This document shows positions 1 through 7,004 of a stretch of 10,088 nt of DNA, piece by piece; positions within the stretch are counted from its first letter, which is position 1, and the number at the start of each line of letters is the position of its first letter. The notes under the pieces were generated by a model. That model made no database searches. It saw only the letters and a program-made list of their open reading frames with translations, and was not told where the DNA came from. A program made the position numbers and the translations under genes. Origin of the DNA: Bacillota bacterium. GTDB taxonomy: Bacteria > Bacillota > Bacilli > Alicyclobacillales > SLC66. The stretch spans positions 1-10,088 of the forward strand of contig JAKACU010000063.1 in assembly GCA_021821185.1 (NCBI GenBank), in the 5' to 3' direction.

Positions 1-3
1 TTC

Positions 4-1242
4 ATGAAGGAAATTCGCTGGCAAGCTATCGAACATATTGAAGATCAGATTGCACCGATACTGCGTGCCATTGATCGTGTGGCTGACTTCAATCAGGCAA
101 AAGTATTGCAGGCTTTTCATGATGCAGGTATCGCGGAAACCCATTTGTTTGGCTCTACGGGCTACGGGTACGATGACCGTGGTCGTGAACAATTGGACGA
201 GGTGTTCGCCCGTGCTTTTGGTGCACAAAAGGCACTGGTGCGCCCAGGGCTTGTCTCTGGCACACATGCGCTTACAGTCGCCTTATTTGCACTCTTGCGC
301 CCTGGAGACACACTGCTTTATGCGACGGGGATGCCTTATGATACGCTCTATTCTGTGATTGGCCTTCGTGAAAGCGGCCAAGGGTCGTTACGTGACTTTG
401 GCGTATCTTTTGCCAGTGTGGATTTGACGGACCAAGGAACGCTTGATCTAAAGCAGATTCTCGATCATCTGACGATATCGACGAAAGTGGTAGCCATCCA
501 GCGTTCTGCTGGGTATGCGTGGCGTCCTGCACTGACGATTGAGCAAATCGGCGAGGCTGTCAGGCAGATCAAATCAGTACGACCTGACATTTATATTCTT
601 GTTGACAACTGTTACGGTGAATTTACCGAACTTTTGGAGCCAAGTGACGTTGGCGTAGATTTGACGGTGGGGTCATTGATTAAAAACCCCGGTGGGGGGA
701 ATGCTCCGACCGGGGCTTATCTCGTGGGCACAAACGAGGCAGTAGAAAAAGCCGCCGATCGCATGACAGCGCCCGGTATCGGGTCAGAGAGTGGATCGTA
801 TGAAAACTATCGATTGTTTTATCAGGGATTGTTTCTTGCGCCGCATATCGTGTCGCAAGCGCTTAAAGGCAATGTATTTGCGGCCCAGGCCCTGACTAAT
901 GCCGGGTATCTGTGTGCTCCCGCTCCAACACAGGCGCGAGGTGACATCGTGTTACGCATCCGCCTTGGCAGTGAGCAGCGGCTTATCGCATTTTGCCAGG
1001 CGATTCAGCGGTATTCTCCCATTGATGCTCATGTTATGCCGCAGCCATGGCAAATGCCTGGCTATGAAGATCGCGTCATTATGGCCGCAGGCGCTTTTGT
1101 TCAGGGGTCATCCATTGAATTATCGGCAGATGGACCGTTGCGCGAACCCTACATAGCGTATTTGCAAGGCGGACTCACGTACTCCCACGTTAAAATTGCG
1201 ATCATGCAGGCGATGGAAAACTTGAATGCGGTTACGTTTTGA
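4..1242 (+). CDS. ynbB: YnbB-type PLP-dependent enzyme (methionine gamma-lyase / aluminium resistance family)
   Basis: A 412-residue fold-type I PLP enzyme of the family annotated as methionine gamma-lyase-like or aluminium resistance protein. The sequence shows STGYGYDDRGR near residues 51-61, the RPGLVSGTHAL cofactor segment at 80-90, VDNCYGEF with the cofactor-ring aspartate D201, and SLIKNPGGG with the likely Schiff-base lysine K227. The C-terminal ELSADGP and QGGLTYSHVK segments are typical of B. subtilis YnbB, and the length is close to that protein (about 420). The true substrate is not established; a cystathionine- or methionine-lyase-like cytosolic role is inferred from the fold. It lies directly upstream of glnR, as ynbB does in Bacillus. 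The ATG is only three bases into the window, so its ribosome binding site cannot be seen and a slightly earlier start is possible. Confidence 0.9.
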   Translation: MKEIRWQAIEHIEDQIAPILRAIDRVADFNQAKVLQAFHDAGIAETHLFGSTGYGYDDRGREQLDEVFARAFGAQKALVRPGLVSGTHALTVALFALLRPGDTLLYATGMPYDTLYSVIGLRESGQGSLRDFGVSFASVDLTDQGTLDLKQILDHLTISTKVVAIQRSAGYAWRPALTIEQIGEAVRQIKSVRPDIYILVDNCYGEFTELLEPSDVGVDLTVGSLIKNPGGGNAPTGAYLVGTNEAVEKAADRMTAPGIGSESGSYENYRLFYQGLFLAPHIVSQALKGNVFAAQALTNAGYLCAPAPTQARGDIVLRIRLGSEQRLIAFCQAIQRYSPIDAHVMPQPWQMPGYEDRVIMAAGAFVQGSSIELSADGPLREPYIAYLQGGLTYSHVKIAIMQAMENLNAVTF

Positions 1243-1244
1243 CA

Positions 1245-1273
1245 TTGACCTTCTGTTTTGGCGATGCTAAACT
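1245..1273 (+). promoter_or_regulatory. Candidate sigma-A promoter for glnR-glnA
   Basis: TTGACC at 1245-1250 and TAAACT at 1268-1273 are separated by 17 bases and match the vegetative consensus at 5/6 and 4/6 positions. It begins just after the ynbB stop codon, and no terminator is visible between ynbB and glnR, so read-through from upstream is also possible. A second TTGACA at 1239-1244 overlaps the ynbB stop but has no well-spaced -10 partner. Confidence 0.5.
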
Positions 1274-1290
1274 TAACACTGCATGTAAAG
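1272..1290 (+). promoter_or_regulatory. Inverted repeat over the glnR -10 region, candidate GlnR operator
   Basis: CTTAACA (1272-1278) and TGTAAAG (1284-1290) form an inverted repeat with one mismatch and a 5-base centre. It overlaps the end of the candidate -10 and lies where a repressor would block transcription. The inner half-sites are TNACA and TGTNA, the same words as the known GlnR/TnrA box, but they face outwards instead of inwards (the box is TGTNA-N7-TNACA). GlnR autoregulation is known in Bacillus; that this repeat is the site is inference. Confidence 0.35.
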
Positions 1291-1312
1291 TTAGTGTGGG
1301 GAGGGGATGTGC

Positions 1313-1738
1313 ATGGACGAAGACACTCGGCGCAATTTAGCGCTATTCCCCATTGGCATTGTCCAGCGTTTGACGGATTTAACGGCTCGGCAGATTCGCT
1401 ACTATGAACAACATGAACTGATTCATCCCGAGCGCACAGAGGGTAATCAACGGTTGTTTTCCTTTAATGATGTGGAACGGTTGCTGGAGATTAAGGCACT
1501 GATTGATAAGGGTCTTAACATCGCAGGTATTAAGGCGGTTATTGAGAAGGTGCCACAAGCTGATAAAGAAGAAGCACAAAACCTGTCACAAGCTGCTAAG
1601 GAAGTTCGCTCCGAATTATCAGAAACTGAGTTGCATGAATTATTATTGCGAGAACTCGCAGAACGTGCGGGCCGCAAGGGAAATCCTGCCTCGATGATTC
1701 AGGGAGAGTTGTCGCGTTTTTTTCATGGTAAGCCATAA
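1313..1738 (+). CDS. glnR: GlnR, MerR-family nitrogen repressor
   Basis: This 141-residue protein is the MerR-type repressor of glutamine synthetase and other nitrogen genes. The N-terminal winged-helix domain shows LTDLTARQIRYYEQHELI, then RTEGNQRLFSFNDVERL, both typical of GlnR/TnrA. A dimerising helix follows. The C-terminal tail ends in QGELSRFFHGKP, close to the tail of B. subtilis GlnR that restrains DNA binding and responds to feedback-inhibited glutamine synthetase. There is an in-frame ATG at 1307, but the purine-rich GGGGAGGGG (1298-1306) abuts it directly; the ATG at 1313 leaves a normal 6-base gap and was chosen. It stands immediately before glnA, the usual arrangement, and probably represses this two-gene operon when nitrogen is plentiful. 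Confidence 0.93.
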   Translation: MDEDTRRNLALFPIGIVQRLTDLTARQIRYYEQHELIHPERTEGNQRLFSFNDVERLLEIKALIDKGLNIAGIKAVIEKVPQADKEEAQNLSQAAKEVRSELSETELHELLLRELAERAGRKGNPASMIQGELSRFFHGKP

Positions 1739-1774
1739 TGGATGCGATTATTACGGGGAAGGGTGTTGTCACGC

Positions 1775-3112
1775 ATGAGAAAAGACTATACGCGCGAGGA
1801 TATTGTCCGTCTGGCGAAAGAACAAGATGTACGATACCTGCGGCTCCAATTTACTGATCTTTTGGGTGTAATAAAAAATGTTGAAGTGCCGATCAGTCAA
1901 TTGTCCAAGGCTTTAGACAACAAGATCATGTTCGATGGTTCCTCTATTGAAGGATTTGTCCGAATCGAAGAGTCCGACATGTACCTCTACCCCGATTTGT
2001 CGTCCTGGCTTGTCTTTCCTTGGCATAGCGGCCAAGGCAAAGTGGCCCGCCTGATCTGCGACATTCACATGCCTGATGGATCACCATTTGCAGGCGATCC
2101 ACGCAGCATTTTAAAGAGGGCTCTGGATTATGCTGCAAGCATGGGATATCCTACGATGAACGTCGGATCGGAACCAGAGTTTTTCCTTTTGCAAATGGAC
2201 GAGCATGGCAACCCGACAACGGAAGTGAATGATCAAGGCGGTTATTTTGACTTGGCGCCAGTGGATTTAGGTGAGAACTGTCGGCGCGAGATTGTTCTGG
2301 TTCTGGAATCCCTTGGGTTTGAAATTGAGGCATCGCATCACGAAGTCGCGCCAGGTCAGCACGAAATTGACTTTAAATATGCTCCTGCTCTTGAAGCGGC
2401 GGATAACATCATGACGTTTAAATTAGTCGTGAAAACGGTGGCAAGACAGTTTGGACTGCATGCGACGTTTATGCCAAAACCGTTATTTGGCTTAAATGGA
2501 TCTGGCATGCATTGTCATCAGTCGCTTTTTAATGAGTCAGGCAATGTATTTTACGATGCTTCTGACGATTTTGGCTTAAGTGTGACAGCCAAGCAATACC
2601 TTGCGGGTATTTTAACACATGCGCGGGGATTTACCGCGGTAACGAATCCTATTGTAAATTCCTATAAACGGTTGGTGCCGGGTTATGAAGCGCCATGCCA
2701 TATCGCTTGGTCTGGCAAAAACCGCAGTCCTTTAGTTCGTGTGCCGGCCTCTCGCGGCATTGGCACACGTATTGAAGTTCGCAGCCCTGATCCTGCAACA
2801 AACCCCTATCTTGCGATCGCCGTGATGTTACGAGCGGGTTTGGACGGTGTGGAAAGAAAATTGACACCGCCAGCACCTGTCAACCGCAACATTTATGTAA
2901 TGAATGAAATGGAGCGCGTCCGGGCGGGGATTCACAGCTTGCCGGATAATTTGCGTGAGGCACTGGAAGAACTGGCTAATGATGAAGTGATTCGTGATGC
3001 GCTTGGTGAACATGCGTACGCTCACTTTTATGAAGCCAAGATGATCGAGTGGGATATGTTTCGAACGGCGGTACACCCTTGGGAACGTGAGCAATACCTT
3101 TCGATCTATTAA
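1775..3112 (+). CDS. glnA: Glutamine synthetase, type I-alpha
   Basis: Cytosolic dodecameric enzyme that makes glutamine from glutamate, ammonia and ATP. The start ATG at 1775 gives 445 residues, matching the about 444 of B. subtilis GlnA, and lies 11 bases after GGGGAAGGG (1755-1763); in-frame GTG at 1763 and TTG at 1766 cannot be excluded. Visible family motifs are [16 protein letters not shown] near 53-68, [24 protein letters not shown], the [17 protein letters not shown]-grasp segment, [13 protein letters not shown] and the C-terminal WEREQY. R63 corresponds to Arg62 of the B. subtilis enzyme, which governs feedback inhibition. The region that carries the adenylylated tyrosine in GSI-beta reads [12 protein letters not shown] and has no tyrosine, so control is expected through feedback inhibition and GlnR. 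It follows glnR by 36 bases in one transcript. Confidence 0.96.
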   Translation: MRKDYTREDIVRLAKEQDVRYLRLQFTDLLGVIKNVEVPISQLSKALDNKIMFDGSSIEGFVRIEESDMYLYPDLSSWLVFPWHSGQGKVARLICDIHMPDGSPFAGDPRSILKRALDYAASMGYPTMNVGSEPEFFLLQMDEHGNPTTEVNDQGGYFDLAPVDLGENCRREIVLVLESLGFEIEASHHEVAPGQHEIDFKYAPALEAADNIMTFKLVVKTVARQFGLHATFMPKPLFGLNGSGMHCHQSLFNESGNVFYDASDDFGLSVTAKQYLAGILTHARGFTAVTNPIVNSYKRLVPGYEAPCHIAWSGKNRSPLVRVPASRGIGTRIEVRSPDPATNPYLAIAVMLRAGLDGVERKLTPPAPVNRNIYVMNEMERVRAGIHSLPDNLREALEELANDEVIRDALGEHAYAHFYEAKMIEWDMFRTAVHPWEREQYLSIY

Positions 3113-3120
3113 TGAACATC

Positions 3121-3154
3121 ATGGCGGCGATGATCTATCGCTGCCATTGTTTTA
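3121..3154 (+). terminator. Intrinsic terminator of glnR-glnA
   Basis: Eleven-base arms ATGGCGGCGAT (3121-3131) and ATCGCTGCCAT (3137-3147) pair fully with one G-U, around a 5-base loop, and are followed by TGTTTTA. It starts 8 bases after the glnA stop. In the reverse direction, which would serve lexA, the trailing bases are not T-rich, so it looks one-directional. Confidence 0.85.
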
Positions 3155-3167
3155 TCCCGGGTCCTTT

Positions 3168-3782
3168 CTATAGGGACCGCCATAGACCGATCACTTTTCC
3201 AACTACCATGATATTTTTATAATAGAGTGGTTGCATGGTTGTATTTTCCGGTTGCAAGCGGATGCGATCCTTTTCACGAAAATACCGTTTCACCGTAGCT
3301 TCACCTTCCTCAGTCATCGCTACGATGATCTCTCCATTAACGGCGGTGGCCTGCCGCTTGACATAAACGATATCGCCAGAAAAAATGCCCGCATCAATCA
3401 TGCTGTCCCCAACGACTCGCAAGGCAAAAACCGTATCGGCATCATGAACAGGGGAAGGCATCGCCATATATCCTTCGATATCTTCGATGGCCGTAATCGG
3501 CATACCGGCCGTCACTTTGCCAAGTAGAGGAACAGTTGGCAACAGGCGGGAATGTAAATGATCTTCATCCATCACTTCAATGGCTCTTGGTTTTGTGGGG
3601 TTGCGCCGAATCAAACCGCGCTTTTCAAGTTGGGCTAAGTGACCGTGAACAGTTGATGTGCTGGTTACACCGACAGCCTCACCAATCTCACGCACCGAGG
3701 GAGGATAACCACGCTTAATGACTTCACTTTTTATGAAAGCAAGAATGGCATTTTGCTTGTCTACTGCACTGGATCGTGCCAT
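3168..3782 (-). CDS. lexA: LexA, SOS-response repressor
   Basis: LexA represses DNA-damage genes and cleaves itself when activated RecA filaments form. With the ATG at 3782 the protein is 204 residues, close to 205 in B. subtilis. The winged-helix domain shows GYPPSVREIGEAVGVTSTST and a KRGLIRRNPTKPRAIE wing. The peptidase half has the cleavage bond A92-G93 in KVTAGMP, the nucleophile S127 in VVGDSMIDAG and the general-base K165 in EATVKRYF, so it should be fully active. In-frame upstream starts exist (ATG 3791, TTG 3806). The AAAGGA upstream lies only 2 bases from ATG 3791 and 11 from ATG 3782; comparison with B. subtilis LexA favours 3782. It is convergent with glnA and divergent from the two-component genes, and is autoregulated by a LexA box in its promoter. 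Confidence 0.95.
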   Translation of the reverse strand: MARSSAVDKQNAILAFIKSEVIKRGYPPSVREIGEAVGVTSTSTVHGHLAQLEKRGLIRRNPTKPRAIEVMDEDHLHSRLLPTVPLLGKVTAGMPITAIEDIEGYMAMPSPVHDADTVFALRVVGDSMIDAGIFSGDIVYVKRQATAVNGEIIVAMTEEGEATVKRYFREKDRIRLQPENTTMQPLYYKNIMVVGKVIGLWRSL

Positions 3783-3820
3783 GTCGGACATTTTCCTTTC
3801 GTCCAAATCTTTCTATGGGG

Positions 3821-3849
3821 AGTATAGCATGCCGTCAGAAACTTCGCAA
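3821..3849 (-). promoter_or_regulatory. lexA promoter
   Basis: Read on the minus strand, TTGCGA (3844-3849) and TATACT (3821-3826) are 17 bases apart, matching the vegetative consensus at 4/6 and 5/6. The -35 element is overlapped by the LexA box, as expected for an autorepressed gene. Confidence 0.6.
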
Positions 3850-3860
3850 ACAAGTGTTCG
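3847..3860. promoter_or_regulatory. LexA operator (SOS box)
   Basis: CAAACAAGTGTTCG differs at one position from the Bacillus LexA consensus CGAACRNRYGTTCG, and the inner bases AAGT also satisfy RNRY. It overlaps the lexA -35 by three bases. It lies 70-80 bases upstream of the response-regulator -10, so control of that divergent gene is possible but not implied. Confidence 0.8.
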
Positions 3861-3928
3861 GTTATGATTATGGCGATCATCGTTTCAGTAATTCTACAGC
3901 ATCGGTTCGTATAGTTAGTAAAGAAATT

Positions 3929-3937
3929 TGCTACAAT
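3929..3937 (+). promoter_or_regulatory. Extended -10 promoter of the two-component operon
   Basis: TGCTACAAT carries the TGN extension and a TACAAT hexamer (3932-3937), 5/6 to consensus. No good -35 lies 17 bases upstream (GTATAG at 3909-3914), which fits an extended -10 promoter. The hexamer lies 32 bases before the ATG at 3970. Confidence 0.5.
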
Positions 3938-3969
3938 CTGAGCAATAGCTCCTGGATGGAGATGATACC

Positions 3970-4650
3970 ATGCCAAAGGTGCTTTTGGCGGAAGATGATG
4001 CCATGCTTGGGCCTGCTCTTGTGGATTTGCTGCAAGAGGAACAGTACGATGTTACGTTGGCCACAGATGGTGAATCTGCGTTTCAATTGGCGCAAGACGG
4101 CGTTTATGATGTGATTGTTTTAGATGTCATGCTTCCAGAGCTCGATGGCTTTTCAGTGGTCACAAAGCTGCGTAAAGAAAAGAATCTGGTTCCCGTGCTT
4201 ATGCTCACGGCTCGTGACAGCGTCCATGATCGGGTGCATGGGCTTGACGTAGGGGCGGACGATTACTTAGTGAAGCCGTTTGCCACAACGGAACTGCTTG
4301 CACGCGTGCGCGCTTTATTGCGCCGTTTAGGCGGTGAATTTGAAGACCCTGATGTGGTTACATTAGGCCCGATTTCCTTTCATACAGCGGCGCGTGAACT
4401 GATTATTGCAGACGAAACAGCCATTTTGCCCCCCAAAGAAGCGGTGCTGTTAGAACTTTTTTTGCGTCATCCCGGACAAGTATTGACCCGCTCGCAATTG
4501 ATGGATCGCATTTGGGGTTTTGAAGGCGATGTACTTGAAAACACGCTAGAAACTTATATTTCAAAGTTGCGAAAGCGATTGGAGTGCGACGGATGTCCGA
4601 CCATTCAAACCGTTCGCGGTCTTGGGTATCGCTTACAGATAAGTGGCTGA
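3970..4650 (+). CDS. OmpR/PhoB-family response regulator
   Basis: A 226-residue DNA-binding response regulator. The receiver domain (about 1-115) has the acidic pair D9/D10, the phosphoacceptor D52 in VLDVMLPELDG, T80 in MLTARD and K102 in DDYLVKPF. The C-terminal winged-helix domain (about 130-226) has LPPKEAVLLELFLRHPGQVLTR and the recognition region with VRGLGYRL at the end, typical of OmpR-family transcription factors. All key residues are present, so phosphorylation by the adjacent kinase and promoter binding are expected. GGAG at 3958-3961 sits 8 bases from the ATG. The regulated genes cannot be told from sequence; the pair is not assigned to a named system here. It is the first gene of an operon with the kinase, divergent from lexA. 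Confidence 0.93.
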   Translation: MPKVLLAEDDAMLGPALVDLLQEEQYDVTLATDGESAFQLAQDGVYDVIVLDVMLPELDGFSVVTKLRKEKNLVPVLMLTARDSVHDRVHGLDVGADDYLVKPFATTELLARVRALLRRLGGEFEDPDVVTLGPISFHTAARELIIADETAILPPKEAVLLELFLRHPGQVLTRSQLMDRIWGFEGDVLENTLETYISKLRKRLECDGCPTIQTVRGLGYRLQISG

Positions 4651-5909
4651 TTCGCAAGCAGCGATTGCGGCTTGCCCTTGTTAACATGGCCGTGCTGGCT
4701 ATTATATGGAGCGGTCTGTCATTATTGGTATATACGCTGCTTGTCGAGTACACGGATCACTCCATCGACCAGCGTTTGGTTGGCATGGCCCAACAAGTGA
4801 TTGCTCAAGAAATGGCCTCAGGGTTCTCCTTTGAGATGCATGAGATTCATGCAGGAAACAGCGATTTGTTTGTTTCTATATGGAACGTGGTGCCGCAGCC
4901 GCAATGGGTGCAAGGCAACGTATTTTCCCAAGACCTGTTAGCCAAGCTGGCGCAAATGGCGCAGCAACCTTTTGGCACTGCGGCTTATCATGATGTTCCG
5001 ATTAACGGTACGACATTCAGGGTGTTCGAGGTGACATTGTCGGATCACCCTCGGCAAGTCTTGCAAATCAGCGAAGATATCGGGCCGCTGATGGGTGTTT
5101 TATACAGGTTGCTGGGCTTGTTGCTCTTGGCAGGGCTTGTTGGGGTTTTGTTTACGATCATTGGCGGGTATTCGTTAGGGCTTTGGACCTTGCGTCCGCT
5201 CATGGCCGCAAGACGGCGTGAACAAGAGTTTGTAACCGACATCTCGCACGAACTTCGGACGCCTTTATCGGTCATGATGACCCACTTGGAGCTTTTGTTG
5301 CGCCATGTGGAGGATCCTTTACAAGATCATTTAAATTGGATGGAGGCCATTTACAGCGAAAATCGTCGCATGGCACATCTGGTTGATGATTTGCTCGATA
5401 TGGCGCGTATCGAAGCGGGTGTTCAGTTTGTCAAAGCCGCGCCCGTTTCGATCACAGAAGTGTGTCACGAAGTGGCCGCTGTGTTTGAGTTGGTGATTAC
5501 GGAAAAGGGTCTGGCGTTTGAAGTATCTGTACCAGAAGATGGCTACGTCTTTGGTGATTCCCTGCGTATTCGCCAACTGTTGACGATTCTTCTGGATAAC
5601 GCGCAAAAATACACGACGAGCGGAAAGATCGCTTTGCGTGCGGTGCGAAACGGCGTTTATTTTGATATTACAGTGGCAGATACTGGCATTGGTATTGCTC
5701 CCGAACTGCTTGGCAAAGTAACAGAGCGTTTTGTGCGCGGTGACGCAGCGCGCACCAGGACAAAATCGACAGGACTCGGCCTTGCGATCGCCAAACGGAT
5801 TGTGGCATCGCATCAGGGTAAAATGACCATACAAAGTGAAGTGGGTAAAGGTACTGAAATTACCGTTCGCTTACGATCGTATGATCAAAACAGCGACAAA
5901 TTGCGGTAG
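4593..5909 (+). CDS. Membrane sensor histidine kinase
   Basis: A 438-residue kinase partner of the preceding response regulator. A first membrane segment lies near residues 27-52, then an extracytoplasmic region of about 115 residues without a recognised sensor domain, and a second membrane segment near 169-197. The kinase core follows: H219 in SHELRTPLS, N336 in ILLDNAQKY, the G1 box DTGIGI (D363), the F box ERFVRGD and the G2 box TGLGLAIAKR. Only about 20 residues separate the second helix from the histidine, too short for a normal HAMP domain. The ATG at 4593 was chosen because GGAG (4581-4584) lies 8 bases upstream; this makes a 58-base overlap with the regulator gene. The next possible start after that overlap is TTG at 4665. 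The signal sensed is unknown. Confidence 0.92.
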   Translation: MSDHSNRSRSWVSLTDKWLIRKQRLRLALVNMAVLAIIWSGLSLLVYTLLVEYTDHSIDQRLVGMAQQVIAQEMASGFSFEMHEIHAGNSDLFVSIWNVVPQPQWVQGNVFSQDLLAKLAQMAQQPFGTAAYHDVPINGTTFRVFEVTLSDHPRQVLQISEDIGPLMGVLYRLLGLLLLAGLVGVLFTIIGGYSLGLWTLRPLMAARRREQEFVTDISHELRTPLSVMMTHLELLLRHVEDPLQDHLNWMEAIYSENRRMAHLVDDLLDMARIEAGVQFVKAAPVSITEVCHEVAAVFELVITEKGLAFEVSVPEDGYVFGDSLRIRQLLTILLDNAQKYTTSGKIALRAVRNGVYFDITVADTGIGIAPELLGKVTERFVRGDAARTRTKSTGLGLAIAKRIVASHQGKMTIQSEVGKGTEITVRLRSYDQNSDKLR

Positions 5910-5924
5910 TTCACCGTATCTTTG

Positions 5925-5953
5925 TTCACATTCCTGCAAAGGAATGTTACAGT
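5925..5953 (+). promoter_or_regulatory. Candidate promoter of the PRPP synthetase homologue
   Basis: TTCACA (5925-5930) and TACAGT (5948-5953) are 17 bases apart, 5/6 and 4/6 to the vegetative consensus. The spacer is almost exactly filled by one inverted repeat and the -10 is the left edge of a second. No terminator is visible after the kinase gene, so read-through is also possible. Confidence 0.45.
5928..5947. repeat. Inverted repeat in the promoter spacer
   Basis: ACATTCC (5928-5934) and GGAATGT (5941-5947) are perfect complements around TGCAAA. No T-run follows, so this is not an intrinsic terminator. Its position between candidate -35 and -10 elements suggests a protein-binding site; that is inference. 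Confidence 0.6.
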
Positions 5954-5972
5954 TAGCAGTGGACTGTTAACT
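5951..5972. repeat. Second, longer inverted repeat downstream of the -10
   Basis: Ten-base arms AGTTAGCAGT (5951-5960) and ACTGTTAACT (5963-5972) are complementary except for one position that would be a G-U pair in RNA, with a 2-base centre (GG). It overlaps the candidate -10 and probable start point. It is a good operator candidate of unknown binding protein. Confidence 0.65.
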
Positions 5973-6002
5973 ACGTCACAATGAGTGGAGGTGGCAACGA
6001 CC

Positions 6003-6956
6003 GTGATAGAGGGTCATTTTACAGGGACATCGTATCGATTGTACTCAGGGTCATCGAACCGTGCGCTGGCAGAGCAAGTGGCTGCTAGTCTGGGTGTGGA
6101 ATTGGGTCAAGTCCACCTTTCCAAGTTTAAGAGCGGTGAATTATATGCTCAATTTCCTGATAGTGTTCGCGGTGTAGATGTGTATTTGCTGCAGTCCTTT
6201 TCGCCGCCCATCAACGATCACTTTGTTGAATTGTTGCTCATGATTGATGCGCTAAAGCGTAGTTCTGTGGGTCGTATCAACGTTATCGTTCCTTATTTTG
6301 GCTATGGACGACAGGAAAAGCAAGGGAACCATCGTGAGCCTATTTCGGCGAAAGTCGTAGCTGATGTGTTAACGACCGTCGGTGCGCACAGGGTAATTAC
6401 TTTAGATTTACATGCTGCCGCGATTCAGGGAGTTTTCAATATTCCGGTGGATCATCTGACAGCGCTTAACGTTTTGGCTGATGAGGTACGCTCCATGAAT
6501 CTGAAAAATGCCGTGGTGGTATCTCCAGATGCTGGACGAGCGAAGACAGCGGAAAAGTTTGCCGCCATTCTTGATTTGCCTATGGCCATTATGCATAAAG
6601 GCAGGCCCAGCCACAATGAGGCTGTGATCACCCATCTGATCGGTGATGTGAAAGATAAAACACCCGTGGTGATCGAAGATATCATCGATACCGGAGGAAC
6701 GATTGTGCAGGTGGTCGATACACTCGTGGCTATGGGCGCTCGTCAAAATGCTGTGCTTTGTGCAACACACGGCGTCTTTTCCACGCCTGCCGAAACCCGG
6801 CTTCGCCATCCTGCGATCGCTCAGGTGCTGGTTACAGATAGTCTGCCCTTGCCTGATTCGATGCGCGATGTACCGATTAAGGTGCTGCCTATTGCGCCTC
6901 TTTTGGCGCGTACGATTGACCGGTTGCATCAGAATTTGGCACTTACCACCATGTAA
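6003..6956 (+). CDS. Divergent ribose-phosphate pyrophosphokinase (PRPP synthetase family)
   Basis: Cytosolic enzyme family that makes PRPP from ribose 5-phosphate and ATP for nucleotide, histidine and tryptophan synthesis. Start GTG at 6003 follows GGAGGTG (5987-5993) by 9 bases and gives 317 residues, the usual length; GTG codons at 5985 and 5991 lie before or inside that site. Visible are PPINDHFVELLLMIDALKR (68-86), INVIVPYFGYGRQEK (92-106), LDLHAAAIQG with H137, SPDAGR (174-179) and the PRPP loop EDIIDTGGTI (225-234). Several usually invariant positions differ from the bacterial class I form: RQDRK is RQEKQ, SPDHGG is SPDAGR, KRRP is KGRP, and DDIIDTAGT is EDIIDTGGT. It may be a second, specialised copy; the usual prs of Bacilli sits beside glmU/gcaD, which is not here. 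Family assignment is secure, activity less so. Confidence 0.88.
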   Translation: MIEGHFTGTSYRLYSGSSNRALAEQVAASLGVELGQVHLSKFKSGELYAQFPDSVRGVDVYLLQSFSPPINDHFVELLLMIDALKRSSVGRINVIVPYFGYGRQEKQGNHREPISAKVVADVLTTVGAHRVITLDLHAAAIQGVFNIPVDHLTALNVLADEVRSMNLKNAVVVSPDAGRAKTAEKFAAILDLPMAIMHKGRPSHNEAVITHLIGDVKDKTPVVIEDIIDTGGTIVQVVDTLVAMGARQNAVLCATHGVFSTPAETRLRHPAIAQVLVTDSLPLPDSMRDVPIKVLPIAPLLARTIDRLHQNLALTTM

Positions 6957-6965
6957 CAGCATACT
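6936..6965 (+). promoter_or_regulatory. Possible promoter for the acetyltransferase gene
   Basis: TTGGCA (6936-6941) and CATACT (6960-6965) are 18 bases apart, 5/6 and 4/6 to consensus, spanning the end of the preceding gene. Transcripts from here would carry a leader of about 90 bases that includes the hairpin at 7005-7052. A TATACT at 7037-7042 is also -10-like but has no good -35. Confidence 0.3.
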
Positions 6966-7004
6966 ATCGCAGTGCGGATTAGTCATTGTAAGCTATGGAA
7001 CAAG

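Noticed and set aside
1735..1751. ATAAT/ATTAT inverted repeat between glnR and glnA, considered as a terminator or processing site
   Set aside because: Short, A/T only and without a T-run; likely chance.
3160..3178. GGTCC/GGACC stem near the end of lexA as a lexA terminator
   Set aside because: Only five pairs, partly inside the coding sequence, and no T-run follows on the minus strand.
3783..3806. Longer LexA starting at TTG 3806
   Set aside because: No good Shine-Dalgarno precedes it, and the extra residues have no counterpart in B. subtilis LexA.
3776..4114. 112-codon plus-strand frame across the lexA / response-regulator gap
   Set aside because: It runs through both mapped promoters and the LexA box and overlaps the regulator in another frame; no family features are seen.
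5331..5834. 167-codon open frame on the minus strand inside the kinase gene
   Set aside because: It lies wholly antisense to the conserved histidine-kinase core, has no recognisable motif and no convincing ribosome binding site.
5965..5980. Possible GlnR/TnrA box, TGTTA then TCACA, before the PRPP synthetase homologue
   Set aside because: The half-sites are 6 bases apart instead of 7, and the flanking bases do not fit the consensus; the stronger dyad at 5951-5972 already explains part of it.
6408..6986. 192-codon open frame on the minus strand inside the PRPP synthetase homologue
   Set aside because: Composition is rich in H, C, R and I in the way typical of antisense shadows, and the plus-strand frame carries clear conserved motifs.
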